Assembly: GCA_965223355.1 (NCBI GenBank) | Contig: CBDCWE010000003.1 | Coordinates: forward strand, 868,001-932,000 | Length of the DNA: 64,000 nt | Reading direction: 5' to 3' | Source of the DNA: Tectiglobus sp965223355 | Lineage (GTDB): Bacteria > Pseudomonadota > Alphaproteobacteria > Rhizobiales > Hyphomicrobiaceae | In this document: positions 26,619-36,153 of the stretch, piece by piece | Position numbering within the stretch: position 1 is the stretch's first letter | Layout: every line of letters starts with the position of its first letter | Translations under genes and position numbers: made by a program | The notes under the pieces: model-generated | Told to the model about the DNA's origin: nothing | Seen by the model: only the letters and a program-made list of their open reading frames with translations | Databases searched by the model: none

Positions 26619-27796
26619 GCGGCTTCGACGTTGGCTGCCTCGGCGGCTTCTTCGGCCGCCCGGCGTCCCTTTGCGCTCTTCGCCAGGACCTCGGTGATCC
26701 GCTGTACGGCGCCGCGCTCATCGAGCTTCTCGACCGCCGCCAGTTCGCGGGCCATCCGATCGAGGGCCTGCTCGTAAAGCTGGCGTTCGGAGTAGGACTG
26801 CTCAGGCTGGGTTTCAGAACGATAGAGATCACGCACGACCTCGGCGATCGAGACCAGATCACCAGAGTTGATCTTGGCTTCATACTCCTGAGCGCGGCGG
26901 CTCCACATTGTGCGCTTGACGCGCGCCCGGCCCTTCAGCGTGGTCATCGCCTTTTCCAAGACATCGCTTTCGGCCAGTTTACGCATGCCGCCGTTGCCGT
27001 GCTTACCGACCGGCACTTTGACAGTCATCTTGTCCTTTTCGAAGGTGATGACAAACAACTCCAGCGTCACCCCGGCAATCTCTTGCTCTTCGAGAGCAAC
27101 GATCTGGCCGACACCGTGGGCCGGATAGACGATGAATTCGTTAACCTTGAATCCGTGTCGCTGATTGGCCGGCTTTTTGGCTGCCAGCGCCGCGGCCGAC
27201 TTGGCCGTTGGCGCGGCGATCGGTGTCGATTGCTTGGCAATCGGCTTGCGTACAGCTGCCGCAACCGCCTTGAGGTTCGGTTTTGACTTTGTATCACGCG
27301 TGGCCTGGCCGGTTGCAGCCGCCGGTCTGGCGCGCCGCGCCGCGACCGCGCTCGCCGACTTAGTTCGCGATGCTGCCGCGCTCTTGGCAACCGGTTTCAC
27401 CGCAGTCTTTTTGGCTGCAGGCTTGGCCACAGCAGGCTTGGCCGCAGCGACGCGCTTGGCCGCCGGCTTCTTGGCCGCGGTGGCTTTCACGACCGGCTTG
27501 GCATTGGCAGCCGTCTTCTTCCTGGCAGCACCGGTCGCCGCAGTTGCAAGGCTCGTCTTTGCGACCGCGGTCCTGGCGGCCTTTTTCAGCGGCCTGGCGG
27601 CGCTCTTCTTGGCCACAGCACTCTTCTTCTTAGGCACAGACGACTTGTTCGGCGCAGCGGACTTGCGCACAGCGGTCGTTGCTTTGGTTCTGACAGTGGT
27701 CTTGGTTTTGGCAGTGGTCTTGGCGTTAGACTTGGACTTTGCAGCCGTGGGAGCCTTTGCTGCACTCTTTACCGATACACTTTTCTTAGAAGCCAT
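26615..27796 (-). CDS. CarD family transcription regulator with a histone H1-like N-terminal extension
   Basis: The C-terminal 180 residues are a CarD/CdnL-like domain: FKVNEFIVYPAHGVGQI (Tudor-like RNA polymerase-interacting module, from about residue 214) and a helical DNA-binding part with MWSRRAQEYEAKI. Such proteins bind RNA polymerase beta and stabilise open complexes, especially at rRNA promoters. The first 210 residues are almost entirely Lys, Ala, Thr, Pro and Val, in repeats like AKKTAVKPVAK, reminiscent of histone H1 tails. Ordinary alphaproteobacterial CarD is about 170 aa. The extension is in frame with a single start and has a periodic KPA/KKA composition. Neighbour fdxA is typical for alphaproteobacterial carD. 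Confidence 0.92.
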   Translation of the reverse strand: MASKKSVSVKSAAKAPTAAKSKSNAKTTAKTKTTVRTKATTAVRKSAAPNKSSVPKKKSAVAKKSAARPLKKAARTAVAKTSLATAATGAARKKTAANAKPVVKATAAKKPAAKRVAAAKPAVAKPAAKKTAVKPVAKSAAASRTKSASAVAARRARPAAATGQATRDTKSKPNLKAVAAAVRKPIAKQSTPIAAPTAKSAAALAAKKPANQRHGFKVNEFIVYPAHGVGQIVALEEQEIAGVTLELFVITFEKDKMTVKVPVGKHGNGGMRKLAESDVLEKAMTTLKGRARVKRTMWSRRAQEYEAKINSGDLVSIAEVVRDLYRSETQPEQSYSERQLYEQALDRMARELAAVEKLDERGAVQRITEVLAKSAKGRRAAEEAAEAANVEAA

Positions 27797-28224
27797 GAAA
27801 ATCGTCTCACTTTCTCATGCTACGCGACACACCGCATTTCCCGGTGAAGTGCGTCAACCACTCATCATCAGCAGCCACACTGCAGTTGCCCGGCACCGAA
27901 ATTGGCGCCGAGACCATTGCCCCCAAAGACTCAAGAGAACCGTCCCGCCAGAAAGTATCCGGCCGGTCAGTACGTCCATATGTATGGCTTGCTGCATGCA
28001 TAGCGGACTTCTAAACCCGCACGCGAATCTGCCCGATGTGTTCAATCCCGGGCGAATGCTTGTTCTTTGTTTGTCCAGCGATGCCAACGCGTTATCTATA
28101 ACACATGTAGGGGAGTTTTAGAAGAGGCAACCTGGATGAACTTTGATCACAGCTGCTGGAAGGTTAACCAAAGCCCACACCAGCAGATAGGGAAACTACA
28201 AATTATGGTTAAATATCAACGACG
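27797..28224. other. Intergenic region between carD-type gene and ferredoxin
   Basis: No credible reading frame is seen. The region is less GC-rich than its surroundings and must hold the promoter for the CarD-type gene on the minus strand; the segment GTTATAGATAAC near 28090-28100 is AT-rich and partly palindromic. No strong terminator hairpin for fdxA was recognised. Confidence 0.4.
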
Positions 28225-28563
28225 TTAGTCTCCGCTGCCCGGCTCCGGAGAAAAATACTTTGCAAACTTTTCTTTTTCATCCCTGAACTTGTCGGCTTCG
28301 GCCGGCTGATCTTTCTTGGCCGTGATGTTCGGCCACTCATCGGCGTACTTTCGATTGAGCTCTAGCCACTGTTCGATGCCGGGATCGGTATCCGGCTGAA
28401 TGGCATCAACGGGGCACTCAGGCTCGCATACACCGCAGTCGATGCACTCGTCGGGATGAATGACGAGCATGTTTTCGCCCTCATAGAAGCAGTCGACAGG
28501 ACAAACTTCGACGCAATCCGTGAATTTGCATTTGATGCAATTCTCATTGACGATAAACGTCAT
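28225..28563 (-). CDS. fdxA: 7Fe ferredoxin
   Basis: This 112-aa electron carrier has the paired cluster motifs CIKCKFTDCVEVCPVDCF and CIDCGVCEPECPVDAI. The first lacks the second Cys of a normal CxxCxxC only in the sense typical of [3Fe-4S]/[4Fe-4S] FdxA proteins. A charged C-terminal helix of about 50 residues (FRDEKEKFAKYF) is characteristic of the proteobacterial FdxA class. ATG 28563 has GGAGCGGAC just upstream; a longer in-frame extension to 28773 lacks similarity. It lies upstream of the carD-type gene on the same strand, as in many Alphaproteobacteria. Confidence 0.95.
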   Translation of the reverse strand: MTFIVNENCIKCKFTDCVEVCPVDCFYEGENMLVIHPDECIDCGVCEPECPVDAIQPDTDPGIEQWLELNRKYADEWPNITAKKDQPAEADKFRDEKEKFAKYFSPEPGSGD

Positions 28564-28772
28564 GTCCGCTCCGAATGTTCTTGTTGCGCTGCTGTTGCAG
28601 GCGCGCGGCGAGGCTGGTTTGTGTCCAGTGTCCGGGCCCAGACAAATTCGCTCCGTTCGAGCGCGCCTAACTAAGCCCACCAATCGCAGGCGGTCCAGTC
28701 GCTCGGTCGGGTAAAACCAGGGGCGCGTTGTCGCAAGAACGGCTTGCGCACCACAACCCAGCGGTCGTGGCA

Positions 28773-28914
28773 CTAGAGCAACCTGCCTTTATTCGGAATC
28801 GGAACGATCCCGAATAAAGGCAGAAAGTTGCTCGCCTCTAAAGTGGCGATCATCTTTGTGCTTTAAGTTGGAACCGCTATTGCGGTTCCAACTTAAAGCA
28901 CAAAGATGATCTAG
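28773..28914 (+). repeat. Family B palindromic element, copy 6 (full length)
   Basis: CTAG at 28773-28776 and 28911-28914. Both hairpins are intact; the second has the extended arms GATCATCTTTGTGC and GCACAAAGATGATC, making an almost perfect 34-base stem. Its right CTAG is also the left CTAG of a short family C-like element. Confidence 0.95.
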
Positions 28915-28979
28915 TGGTCTGTACGAACCAGGGCAGCGCATCTCAATGCGTCATTTTAGGTGATACGGGACCACCAGAG
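28911..28979 (+). repeat. Short family C-like element
   Basis: About 69 bp running from CTAGTGGTCTGTACGAACC to ACGGGACCACCAG, with imperfect terminal inverted repeats (CTAGTGGTCT / CTGGTGGTCC). The internal TTTTAGGTGAT is shared with the family C ends at 32619 and 56688. Confidence 0.6.
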
Positions 28980-29015
28980 CCATCTGCCCTCTATCCGCGG
29001 CAGAATGCTGCCGGA

Positions 29016-31141
29016 TCAGCCATTCCGTACGATGATGACGGCCACCATCGTCGATAGCGGCACGCTCGTGAGTTCAGTTTCGGCGATCGCCACTGCTTGC
29101 GCGGTGCTGTCGAGGCCGGACAGGTCCACCAGGCGATCTTCAACCAGTAAAACCAGGTCGCATGTTTGTGCAGCCGCCGGCGATGACTGTTGTCCGATGG
29201 CCGATACCAATGCTGCAACCGAGCCGGCTGCGACCAGTTTTGTTTCAGCCGCGCTGCGGCGCAGGCGGATGCTGCCGGATTTATCGACGACCCGCAGTCG
29301 GCCCGGTCCGGCGCCGCGCTCGCCAAACACCCGAAAGCCTGCCGTCTCGGCCACCAATGCGACGCTGCCGACCGGCAATTCCAGCGCGACGGCGGCAATG
29401 CGCCGGGCTTCGTGTTGGTGAATGCGCGCGCTCGCGTCCGTGACGTGCAGTTCGGCCGCGCCCATGGCGGTTGCGCGCACGCGGTGGGTTTGGCGATCGA
29501 CTTCGACGGTGACTTCGGTCGCCCGCTGGTGCGCGCCCAGGCGGACGGCTGCCCGCAGTGCCTCGGCCCGGATTGCCTGCAGGTCTTCGGGCTTGGGATG
29601 TGGGATGACGCGTTCAATGACATCACACACGAGCGCAAGGCCAACGCCGATCGACGAAATCACTTCGGCATCCTTCGAGATCTCGAACGGATATCCCGTG
29701 CGATGTGCTGCAAACGGAACCAGGGCTCCGGCACCGCCACCCTCGCCAATCAACATGCACTGATCCCGATCCAGCTTGTATGCGCGCGTGAGATCATCAA
29801 GCACCGGCAGCAACTTGTCGGTTGCGCGCTCCAGCACCATCCGGGCGGCGCTGTCGGTGGTGATACCGAGGTAGGATGCCAGCGCTGCGAATGCCTGTCG
29901 CGCGGTGGCGGGATTGCCATGGGCGTGCATTCCCGGCCGGGTATAGCCCAGGGCGTTGGCCGCACACGTGGTTGTCAGGGCAAAGCGCTCACCACTTGCG
30001 CATCGCACCAAAACGTAGTCATCACCGTCCCCCGGCCTCGGTTCAAATGTTTCGATGATCGGATCGGCGATCGCACCTGGTTCGGCGAAGGCGGAATAGG
30101 CCAGACCGGCGATATGGGCGCTGCGCGGCCCGACGTCAACGCGGCCGCCGGGACCGGTGCGCACCAGGCTGCCGCCGGCAATGCCGACGACGCGGACGTC
30201 CAGCGAGTTGACGTAGGTTTCATGGCCACCGACCCGGGCGTACGCGACCGTCGGCCGGCCATTCCTGATGACGCCGATGTTGGTCGATGTGCCGCCGACC
30301 TCGAAGTAGAGCCCGTCCGTTACGCGCAGGTGCATCAAGGCGCCGGCAACACTTGCCGCCGGGCCTGATAGCATGGTCGTCGCCGGCCGCTGGCGCATCT
30401 CGCCAATGTCCATGACGCCGCCGTCGCCGCGCATGATCATAAGCGGTGCACAGATGCCGGCCTCGCGCACGCTGGCCTCCGTCAATTCAGCCGTGGCGTT
30501 CATGCGTGGCAGGATGGAAGCGTTGATTACGGCCGTGCGCGTGCGCGTGGTCAGGCCATAAAGGCGGCTAATTTCATGACCGCATGTGGTCAGAAGACCG
30601 GCCTCGTGTGCAAGCGCGCGCGCCTGCTGTTCGGTTTCGGTGTTGTCGACGCCGAACGCGCTGGATGCAACGATGACCCGGGCACCGTCTGCCACCAGTT
30701 GCCGGATGGCGTCCTCGATTGCCGCAGCGATGCATTGTCGGAATTGACGAACGTGTTCGCGGTCTCGAGCGTGCGGCCGGGAGCCAGTTCGATCGGGTCA
30801 ATGTGCACTTGCTGTTCGGCCAGCTTCGCCGCGCTACCGCCGGCCATGCCAAGAACGCCGACCTTGGCGACGTCGCCTTCGAGCAGCGCGTTGGTCGCCT
30901 GGGTCGTGCTATGGGCGATGAAAACAACGTCGCCGGGGCTGACGCCGCTTCGCTGCAGCACGTTGCGGAAGACGTCGACAACACCTGCTGCGACGCCGCG
31001 GGTATCGTCATGGGTGGTCTTGACCGAATAACGTCCGACGATCGCGCGCGTCGCATTGTCGATCAGCACCGCCTTCGTAAACGTGCCGCCAACATCGATG
31101 CCAATGCGATATTTGCGTGGCGCCCCGGCTTGATCACGCAT
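29016..31141 (-). pseudogene. Hydantoinase/oxoprolinase A family protein, frameshifted
   Basis: HyuA-type proteins are ATP-dependent ring-opening enzymes of about 700 residues. The N-terminal part (from ATG 31141) has the actin-like ATPase start RIGIDVGGTFTKAVLIDN and HSTTQATNALLEGD; the remaining 560 residues continue in another frame, including GTSTNIGVIRNGRP and GEGGGAGALVPFA. The frames switch at about 30721-30726: reading SDNASLR must lose register by one base to continue AIEDAIRQLVADGARV. A one-base deletion would make this a pseudogene; an assembly error is possible. No hyuB is adjacent. The family assignment is firm, the functional state is not. Confidence 0.85.
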
Positions 31142-31444
31142 CGCCGGGTGCTCCGTCAATCTGCTGCCTTGATCGCCCGGCACAGCACGGCCATGTCAGT
31201 TTTATGCTCATTGGCAGTTCCGCTCATCGTTGCCGCGTGATAACCGCCGCACCGGCCACAAGACAATGTGCTGCGTCGTCCCTCCCCGACCAACCGGCAT
31301 CGCCAGCGCTTGACGGCGGGCGAACAATGCGTGTTAAAGGTCGTCAGATCCGCCGCAGGCGATCGGCAGAGCCGGCTTTCGGGGGCCGGCCTTCGGGAGC
31401 CGGGTAGGGAGCGGTATGATTCGGGCCTCATCTGCAAAGGCTAC

Positions 31445-31495
31445 AGGAGACGCCGTACGATAGGAGACACCGTACGATAGGAGATACCGTGCGAT
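31445..31495 (+). repeat. Three tandem 17-bp units each carrying AGGAG, before leuD
   Basis: Units AGGAGACGCCGTACGAT, AGGAGACACCGTACGAT and AGGAGATACCGTGCGAT are contiguous. The last one runs into the leuD ATG, so each unit is a potential Shine-Dalgarno. Only the third is at a workable distance. Copy-number change would add or remove ribosome-binding sites. Confidence 0.9.
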
Positions 31496-32099
31496 GGAAA
31501 AGTTCACGACACTGACGGGCGTCGCCGCGCCAATCAACATGATCAACGTCGACACCGATATGATCATCCCGAAGAAGTATCTTAAGACGATCAAGCGATC
31601 CGGCCTCGGTAAAGCCCTGTTTGCCGAGATGCGCTATGATGAAGGCGGCGCCGAGATCGGCGATTTCGTGCTCAACAAAGACCCTTACCGCAACGCCAAG
31701 ATCATCGTTGCCGGCGACAACTTCGGTTGCGGCTCAAGCCGGGAACACGCGCCCTGGGCGCTGCTTGATTTCGGTATTCGCTGCATCATCGCACCGTCGT
31801 TCGCCGACATCTTTTTCAACAACACCTTCAAGAACGGCATCCTGCCGGTGAAGCTCTCGGAAGACCGGGTGAACGCGCTGCTGCGCTTCCTGCTGGAGCT
31901 GCCCGGTGCCGAGATCACCGTCGACCTCGAAGCGCAAACCGTGCTCGGGCCGGACGGCAAGTCGACTTCATTCGACATCGACGCGCACCGCAAGCACTGC
32001 CTCCTCAACGGCCTCGACGATATCGCGCTGACGATGCAAAAGGACAGCGCGATCGCGGGCTACGAAGCAAGGGTGCAGGCCGCGCATCCGTGGGTTTGA
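31494..32099 (+). CDS. leuD: 3-isopropylmalate dehydratase small subunit
   Basis: LeuD is the 201-aa small (swivel-domain) subunit of isopropylmalate isomerase in leucine biosynthesis; it pairs with LeuC, which carries the Fe-S cluster. Diagnostic segments are NVDTDMIIPKKYLKTI near residue 20, AGDNFGCGSSREHAPWAL near residue 75 and FNNTFKNGILP near residue 110. Family length is about 200. leuC and leuB are not in the window, so leuD is a solitary gene here. The three AGGAG-bearing repeats directly upstream are unusual. Confidence 0.95.
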   Translation: MEKFTTLTGVAAPINMINVDTDMIIPKKYLKTIKRSGLGKALFAEMRYDEGGAEIGDFVLNKDPYRNAKIIVAGDNFGCGSSREHAPWALLDFGIRCIIAPSFADIFFNNTFKNGILPVKLSEDRVNALLRFLLELPGAEITVDLEAQTVLGPDGKSTSFDIDAHRKHCLLNGLDDIALTMQKDSAIAGYEARVQAAHPWV

Positions 32100-32143
32100 G
32101 GCGCGGGCCGGCAAGAGCCATGGTTGCCGATAGCCTGTCAGAG

Positions 32144-32296
32144 CTAGGAAACCTTTGACCAAGTCCGAGGTCCAGGGGATCATCCCCTGGTCGGGGTGTT
32201 TGAGGGGCCGAAAGCCCCTCAAGGATCGCCGCACAGCGGCGATTGGTTAGGGGCGCTGCGCTTTGGAAGCCTGACACTTGATCAGAGGATCCCTAG
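32144..32296 (+). repeat. Family A multi-hairpin element, copy 6
   Basis: CTAG at both ends. Terminal inverted repeats read CTAGGAAACCTTTGACCAAG and, complement of the right end, CTAGGGATCCTCTGATCAAG. Four hairpins are well kept. This is the clearest example of family A with identical CTAG boundaries. Confidence 0.93.
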
Positions 32297-32475
32297 GCCG
32301 CTCCGCCGCCCACCCAAAGCCCATGATCTCATGTGCTCTCGGGCCGCGGCCGGGCTTCGATCGTCAACGCTGACAGGGCCAAGTTGAACGGCGTCGTGCC
32401 GGCACCTGTTGCCGGTGTCCATCGGCCCGCAGGCGCAACCCCAGTTGAGAAACGGGGGCCGGTGACCGGCACCGG

Positions 32476-32619
32476 GTCAACCGGAGATTTGGCCTGATGC
32501 CAGCGTTGCGGCGGCGTTGCGATGCGCCACATCACCCATCGCGCCTTGAGGCCACCGCGCCTTGGCACAGACCAAATCTGAGCGTCTGAATACGCTTTTT
32601 TAGGTGATTGAGACCACTA
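32476..32619 (+). repeat. Family C repeat, copy 1
   Basis: About 144 bp shared with 56545-56688 (contains GCGCCTTGGCACAGACC and TCTGAATACGCTTTTTT). An internal inverted pair AGATTTGGCC / GACCAAATCT is visible. It ends with GGTGATTGAGACCACTAG, whose CTA is the complement of the SPFH gene's TAG stop. The 32297-32475 stretch has no gene. Confidence 0.8.
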
Positions 32620-33546
32620 GTTTTTCGCGACCGGTTTGGTGATGCCGGTCCCCGGCAGCGCCCACAGTACCTTCGAGCCGGCGTCGCCGCCCATGAAGGT
32701 TGTCGGAAAGGTGCCGCCCCAGCGCTCGACCTTCTTGTACTCGACGACGAGCGGGTGCTTGGCGAGGGCTTCGCCCATAATGCGGATCGCTTCGGCCTGA
32801 GCCTGGCCCTGGACCTTGATCTCGTAGGCCTTGCCGTCGGCGCGGGCCTTGTCGGCATCGCGCTGGGCTTCCGCTGACTGGGTCACCTGCGTGCTGGTCA
32901 GGCGCTGGCGTTCGAGCACGAACTTCTCGGTCTCGGCCTGTTCGCGGGCAACCTGTTTGGCACGGATCGCCGTGGTGTACTCCGGCGGAAAGCCGATGTT
33001 GACAATCGAGAAACCGGTCACCTCGATGTCGTCCGGCATGCGCGCCTTGAATTCGGTCTGTGACAGGTCGCGGTATTCGGAGCGCTTGCGCAGTAGATCA
33101 TTGACGGTGTAGCGGCTGGTGACGCCCTTGACAGCATCGTTGAGGCGCGGGCGGATAATGCGCGCTTCGAACTGCTCCAGCGATCCGAACTGAATATAGA
33201 GGTCCTGGACTTCGCTGCGCTTGACCAGCCAGTTGACGGTGACGGTGACCGGGATTTCGAGCGGATCCTGGGAGGCTGCCTCAAGCTTCATCTCGAAGGC
33301 GCGTTCGCGCACTTCCATTTCTTCGACCGTGTCGGCGTAGGGGATCTTGACGTGCAGGCCCGGGTCGACGACGTCGATGACGTTGCCGAAGCGTTTGACG
33401 ATGCCGACGTGGCCGGCGTCTATGCGGTAGATCCCCATCCATAGGGTTGCAAGTGCGAGCAACACAATGATGCCGCCAACACCGGACAGCGCTCCAACAA
33501 AGGGGACGCGCGAGAGTGAAAACTGAGGGGGCAAGCGTTGTGCCAT
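32617..33546 (-). CDS. SPFH (prohibitin/stomatin-like) membrane protein
   Basis: This 309-aa membrane-anchored protein has one N-terminal transmembrane segment (GALSGVGGIIVLLALATLWMG) and a Band 7/SPFH domain starting DAGHVGIVKRFGNV. A long Ala/Glu/Gln-rich coiled-coil region follows (AREQAETEKFVLERQRLTS). SPFH proteins form large cage-like oligomers in membranes and often regulate FtsH or membrane organisation; no partner such as hflC or yqfA is adjacent. ATG 33546 has GGAGG 7 bp upstream and is preferred over ATG 33585, which lacks one. The TAG stop is a family C boundary. Confidence 0.9.
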   Translation of the reverse strand: MAQRLPPQFSLSRVPFVGALSGVGGIIVLLALATLWMGIYRIDAGHVGIVKRFGNVIDVVDPGLHVKIPYADTVEEMEVRERAFEMKLEAASQDPLEIPVTVTVNWLVKRSEVQDLYIQFGSLEQFEARIIRPRLNDAVKGVTSRYTVNDLLRKRSEYRDLSQTEFKARMPDDIEVTGFSIVNIGFPPEYTTAIRAKQVAREQAETEKFVLERQRLTSTQVTQSAEAQRDADKARADGKAYEIKVQGQAQAEAIRIMGEALAKHPLVVEYKKVERWGGTFPTTFMGGDAGSKVLWALPGTGITKPVAKN

Positions 33547-33805
33547 GTCAAACACCTCCGCAGGCCGGCGGTGAGCCGGGTTCATATAACAATTCAGCCC
33601 GAATTGGGCCCACGAATCAGGATACTAGGGATAAATGCCTACGTTTTGGTTTAGACGGTTAAGAAGGTGATAACCGTTCAACGAAACTTGCAGGGATCAG
33701 CTGCGGACACGTGTCGTTAAGTCGTCGCTTGGATCACCGCCGGGCCGGTTGCGAGCGCCCGCTGTGGCGGGATGGGATCGCGACACGGCTTGGCCGTCGC
33801 TGAGC

Positions 33806-35035
33806 TTATGCAGATGGTTGTGCCCTGCTCAAACTTGCTCGGCCCAGCAGCACGACGACCAGGGCAACCGTCTGCACTGCCGCGATCAAGGCAAACGGCA
33901 CCGTGTAGGTCGTCGACATATCGCGCAACGCCCCAACTACCGCCGGCGCAAATGCAAAGACGGCCTGGTTGATCGCGACGATGAGCGCAACGACCGTAAC
34001 GACGTCCTGGCGATTGAACTCCTTCTGAACGATCAAAGGGGGAAGCGAAGTGAGATTGCCGATGCCAAGCCCAAACAGCAGACAGCCGAGTGATAAGAGT
34101 GGCCAGCCGCTGCCGAGGATCAGCAACAACACGCCAATGATCTGTATTGCAAAGTTGGCAGCGGCGGCGATCCGCCGGTCGCGGTCGCCAATCCACCACC
34201 CCGCCAAGGTGCGACCGATGACGGCGCAGATTGTTGCCGCACTCACGAGCAATCCGGCTATTTCCACACCAACCTCGGGTGCAAGACGCACGATGAGATG
34301 GGCCAGCAAACCGATCTGAGCGAAAAGGCCGAGGGAGAATGCCGCCGAGAGTGTCAGAAACTTGGGCATCCTCAGGATTTGAACGCGGGACAAAGTTGCC
34401 CGTTCGTTGACCTGCAGGTTAACAGCCGTTGCCGTTGCTGACGTGATGTCGAGGTCTTGCGGCGACCGCCGGAAGTATTTGAGGCTGAGTGCACCAACAA
34501 CAAGGACCGTCACCGCGCCGACCATTACAGCGGAACTGCGGAAACCAAACTCTGCGATCAAAAAGATCCACAGGGGAACGAAAAGCACACCGCCCACGCT
34601 TGCTCCATTGAAGGCCAATCCTATCGCCTTCGGCCGATCACGGTCGAACCATCTGGCGACAATCGCATTTAGCGCGGCGCCACTTGTCGTAGCCCAGCCG
34701 ACAGCACTGGGAACCGCGGCTGCAAACAGATGCCAAGGTTGCCAGGCCGACGACCAGCCAAGTAGGCCAAGAGCCGCGAATACGGCGCCCGCGAACGTCG
34801 TCGTGGCGATGCCGTATCGCCTGTGAATGTTGGGCAGGGCCGTGATCAAAACGGCACTCAAGAGAAAATGAAATGTGATAGCGGCGGATATCTGCGAAAC
34901 TTCCCAACCCCGGGCTGCATGGATCGTCTGCAGGAAGACCGAGGGTCCGTAGAAGCCAATGCCCCATGCAAATACGGCGAGTGTGAATGCGGCCCAGGCG
35001 ACCGCCCAGCCGGACGCGTTTTTTTCGTCGCACAT
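33806..35035 (-). CDS. Major facilitator superfamily transporter
   Basis: This 409-aa polytopic protein has about twelve hydrophobic segments. Typical MFS signposts are the Gly-rich first helix (AWGIGFYGPSVF), the loop RRYGIATTTFAG after helix 2, and a charged central loop around residue 205 (RRSPQDLDITS). It belongs to the monocarboxylate/oxalate-formate-type branch by general appearance, but the substrate is unknown. The start at ATG 35035 is preferred; a TTG 36 bases further upstream is unlikely. It diverges from the Ada-like regulator by 55 bp. Confidence 0.88.
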   Translation of the reverse strand: MCDEKNASGWAVAWAAFTLAVFAWGIGFYGPSVFLQTIHAARGWEVSQISAAITFHFLLSAVLITALPNIHRRYGIATTTFAGAVFAALGLLGWSSAWQPWHLFAAAVPSAVGWATTSGAALNAIVARWFDRDRPKAIGLAFNGASVGGVLFVPLWIFLIAEFGFRSSAVMVGAVTVLVVGALSLKYFRRSPQDLDITSATATAVNLQVNERATLSRVQILRMPKFLTLSAAFSLGLFAQIGLLAHLIVRLAPEVGVEIAGLLVSAATICAVIGRTLAGWWIGDRDRRIAAAANFAIQIIGVLLLILGSGWPLLSLGCLLFGLGIGNLTSLPPLIVQKEFNRQDVVTVVALIVAINQAVFAFAPAVVGALRDMSTTYTVPFALIAAVQTVALVVVLLGRASLSRAQPSA

Positions 35036-35090
35036 TGCTTGATCCGTTTCCTGCGATAATCTCCTGTTCAACTATCACCCGGAGGTGACA

Positions 35091-35732
35091 ATGGCTCGCC
35101 GGAATCGGACTCCATCCTCGATACTGAACACCGACGGCGTACTGGATGCAGCGTCATGCGAGCGCGCACGCGTTGCTCGTGATCGACGATTTGATGGGGC
35201 GTTCTTCACGGCTGTCAGGACAACCGGGGTTTACTGCCGTCCCGTCTGTCCGGTTCGCCCTGCAAAGGCGGCGAACGTCACCTTTTATCCGACCGCGGCG
35301 GCGGCGGAACTGGCTGGATTTCGACCGTGTCTCAGATGCCGCCCGGAGGCGGCGCCTTTTTCTCCAGCTTGGAAAGGTTCGCTGACGAGTGTCGAGCGCG
35401 CCGTAAAACTGATCCGGGAGGGAGCCTTGGATGAGCACGGCGTCGGCGATCTGGCGGCGCGACTGGGGATTGGCGCTCGCCATTTAACACGACTGTTCAA
35501 GCGCCACCTGGGGGCAAGTCCCACCCAGGTGGCGCGTACCCAGCGGGTGCAACGGGCCAAGCGTCTATTGGACGAGACCGACCTGTCGATGGCCGCGATC
35601 GCTCATCGGGCCGGATTTGGCAGTCTGCGACGGTTCAACACGGTGTTTGCGCAGGTCTACCGGCGGCCGCCGACGGCCATACGACGGGCAAGTCGCGTGC
35701 GCACACATGGCAACTCACCGCCGTCTGCTTGA
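35091..35732 (+). CDS. Ada-type zinc-binding/AraC domain regulator
   Basis: This is a 213-aa protein. The N-terminal Ada metal-binding domain (residues about 15-95) has the four Cys in GVYCRPVCPVRPAK and PCLRCRPEA, which accept methyl groups from methylphosphotriesters in Ada. An AraC-type helix-turn-helix follows (residues about 100-195, ending SMAAIAHRAGFGSLRRFNTVF). No methyltransferase (PCHR) or AlkA glycosylase domain is fused; the sequence after residue 195 is short and of odd composition, suggesting loss of a C-terminal module. GGAGG precedes the ATG. A 190-bp copy of its 3' end lies at 40970. Confidence 0.87.
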   Translation: MARRNRTPSSILNTDGVLDAASCERARVARDRRFDGAFFTAVRTTGVYCRPVCPVRPAKAANVTFYPTAAAAELAGFRPCLRCRPEAAPFSPAWKGSLTSVERAVKLIREGALDEHGVGDLAARLGIGARHLTRLFKRHLGASPTQVARTQRVQRAKRLLDETDLSMAAIAHRAGFGSLRRFNTVFAQVYRRPPTAIRRASRVRTHGNSPPSA

Positions 35733-35816
35733 TATCCGAAACGCGCATATTGGGTCCACAGTTCGCGGGCCGGGGATGGCCCCCGGTTCATACCGAGCGC
35801 TGCGTGTGGGGAGCGG

Positions 35817-35952
35817 CTAGATCATCGTGCTTTAAGTTGGAACCGCCATTGCGGTTCCAACTTAAAGCACAAAGATGATCGCTACTTTAGAGGCGAGCAA
35901 CCTGCCTTTATTCGGGATCGTTCCGATTCCGAATAAAGGCAGGTTGCTCTAG
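35817..35952 (-). repeat. Family B palindromic element, copy 7
   Basis: CTAG at both ends, inverted relative to the 16.8 kb and 22.5 kb copies. Both hairpins are complete. It sits between the Ada-like gene and the ABC transporter operon. Confidence 0.93.
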
Positions 35953-36153
35953 CCCCGCATCGATCACCGTCAAACGGCGATTAGTACCAGCCTGCATAGA
36001 TATTGACCCGCTTATAAATATTGATCCGCTTCATGGGTCTTGGCGGCTCACTCGGGCAGGCGCGGCGGGCCGCGCTTATGGTGCATCTCCCATAAGCGGT
36101 GCGCAACGCAGCTGGCACACAACGGCGCCCGGCCGGTTTTCTCGGCGGCCCAA

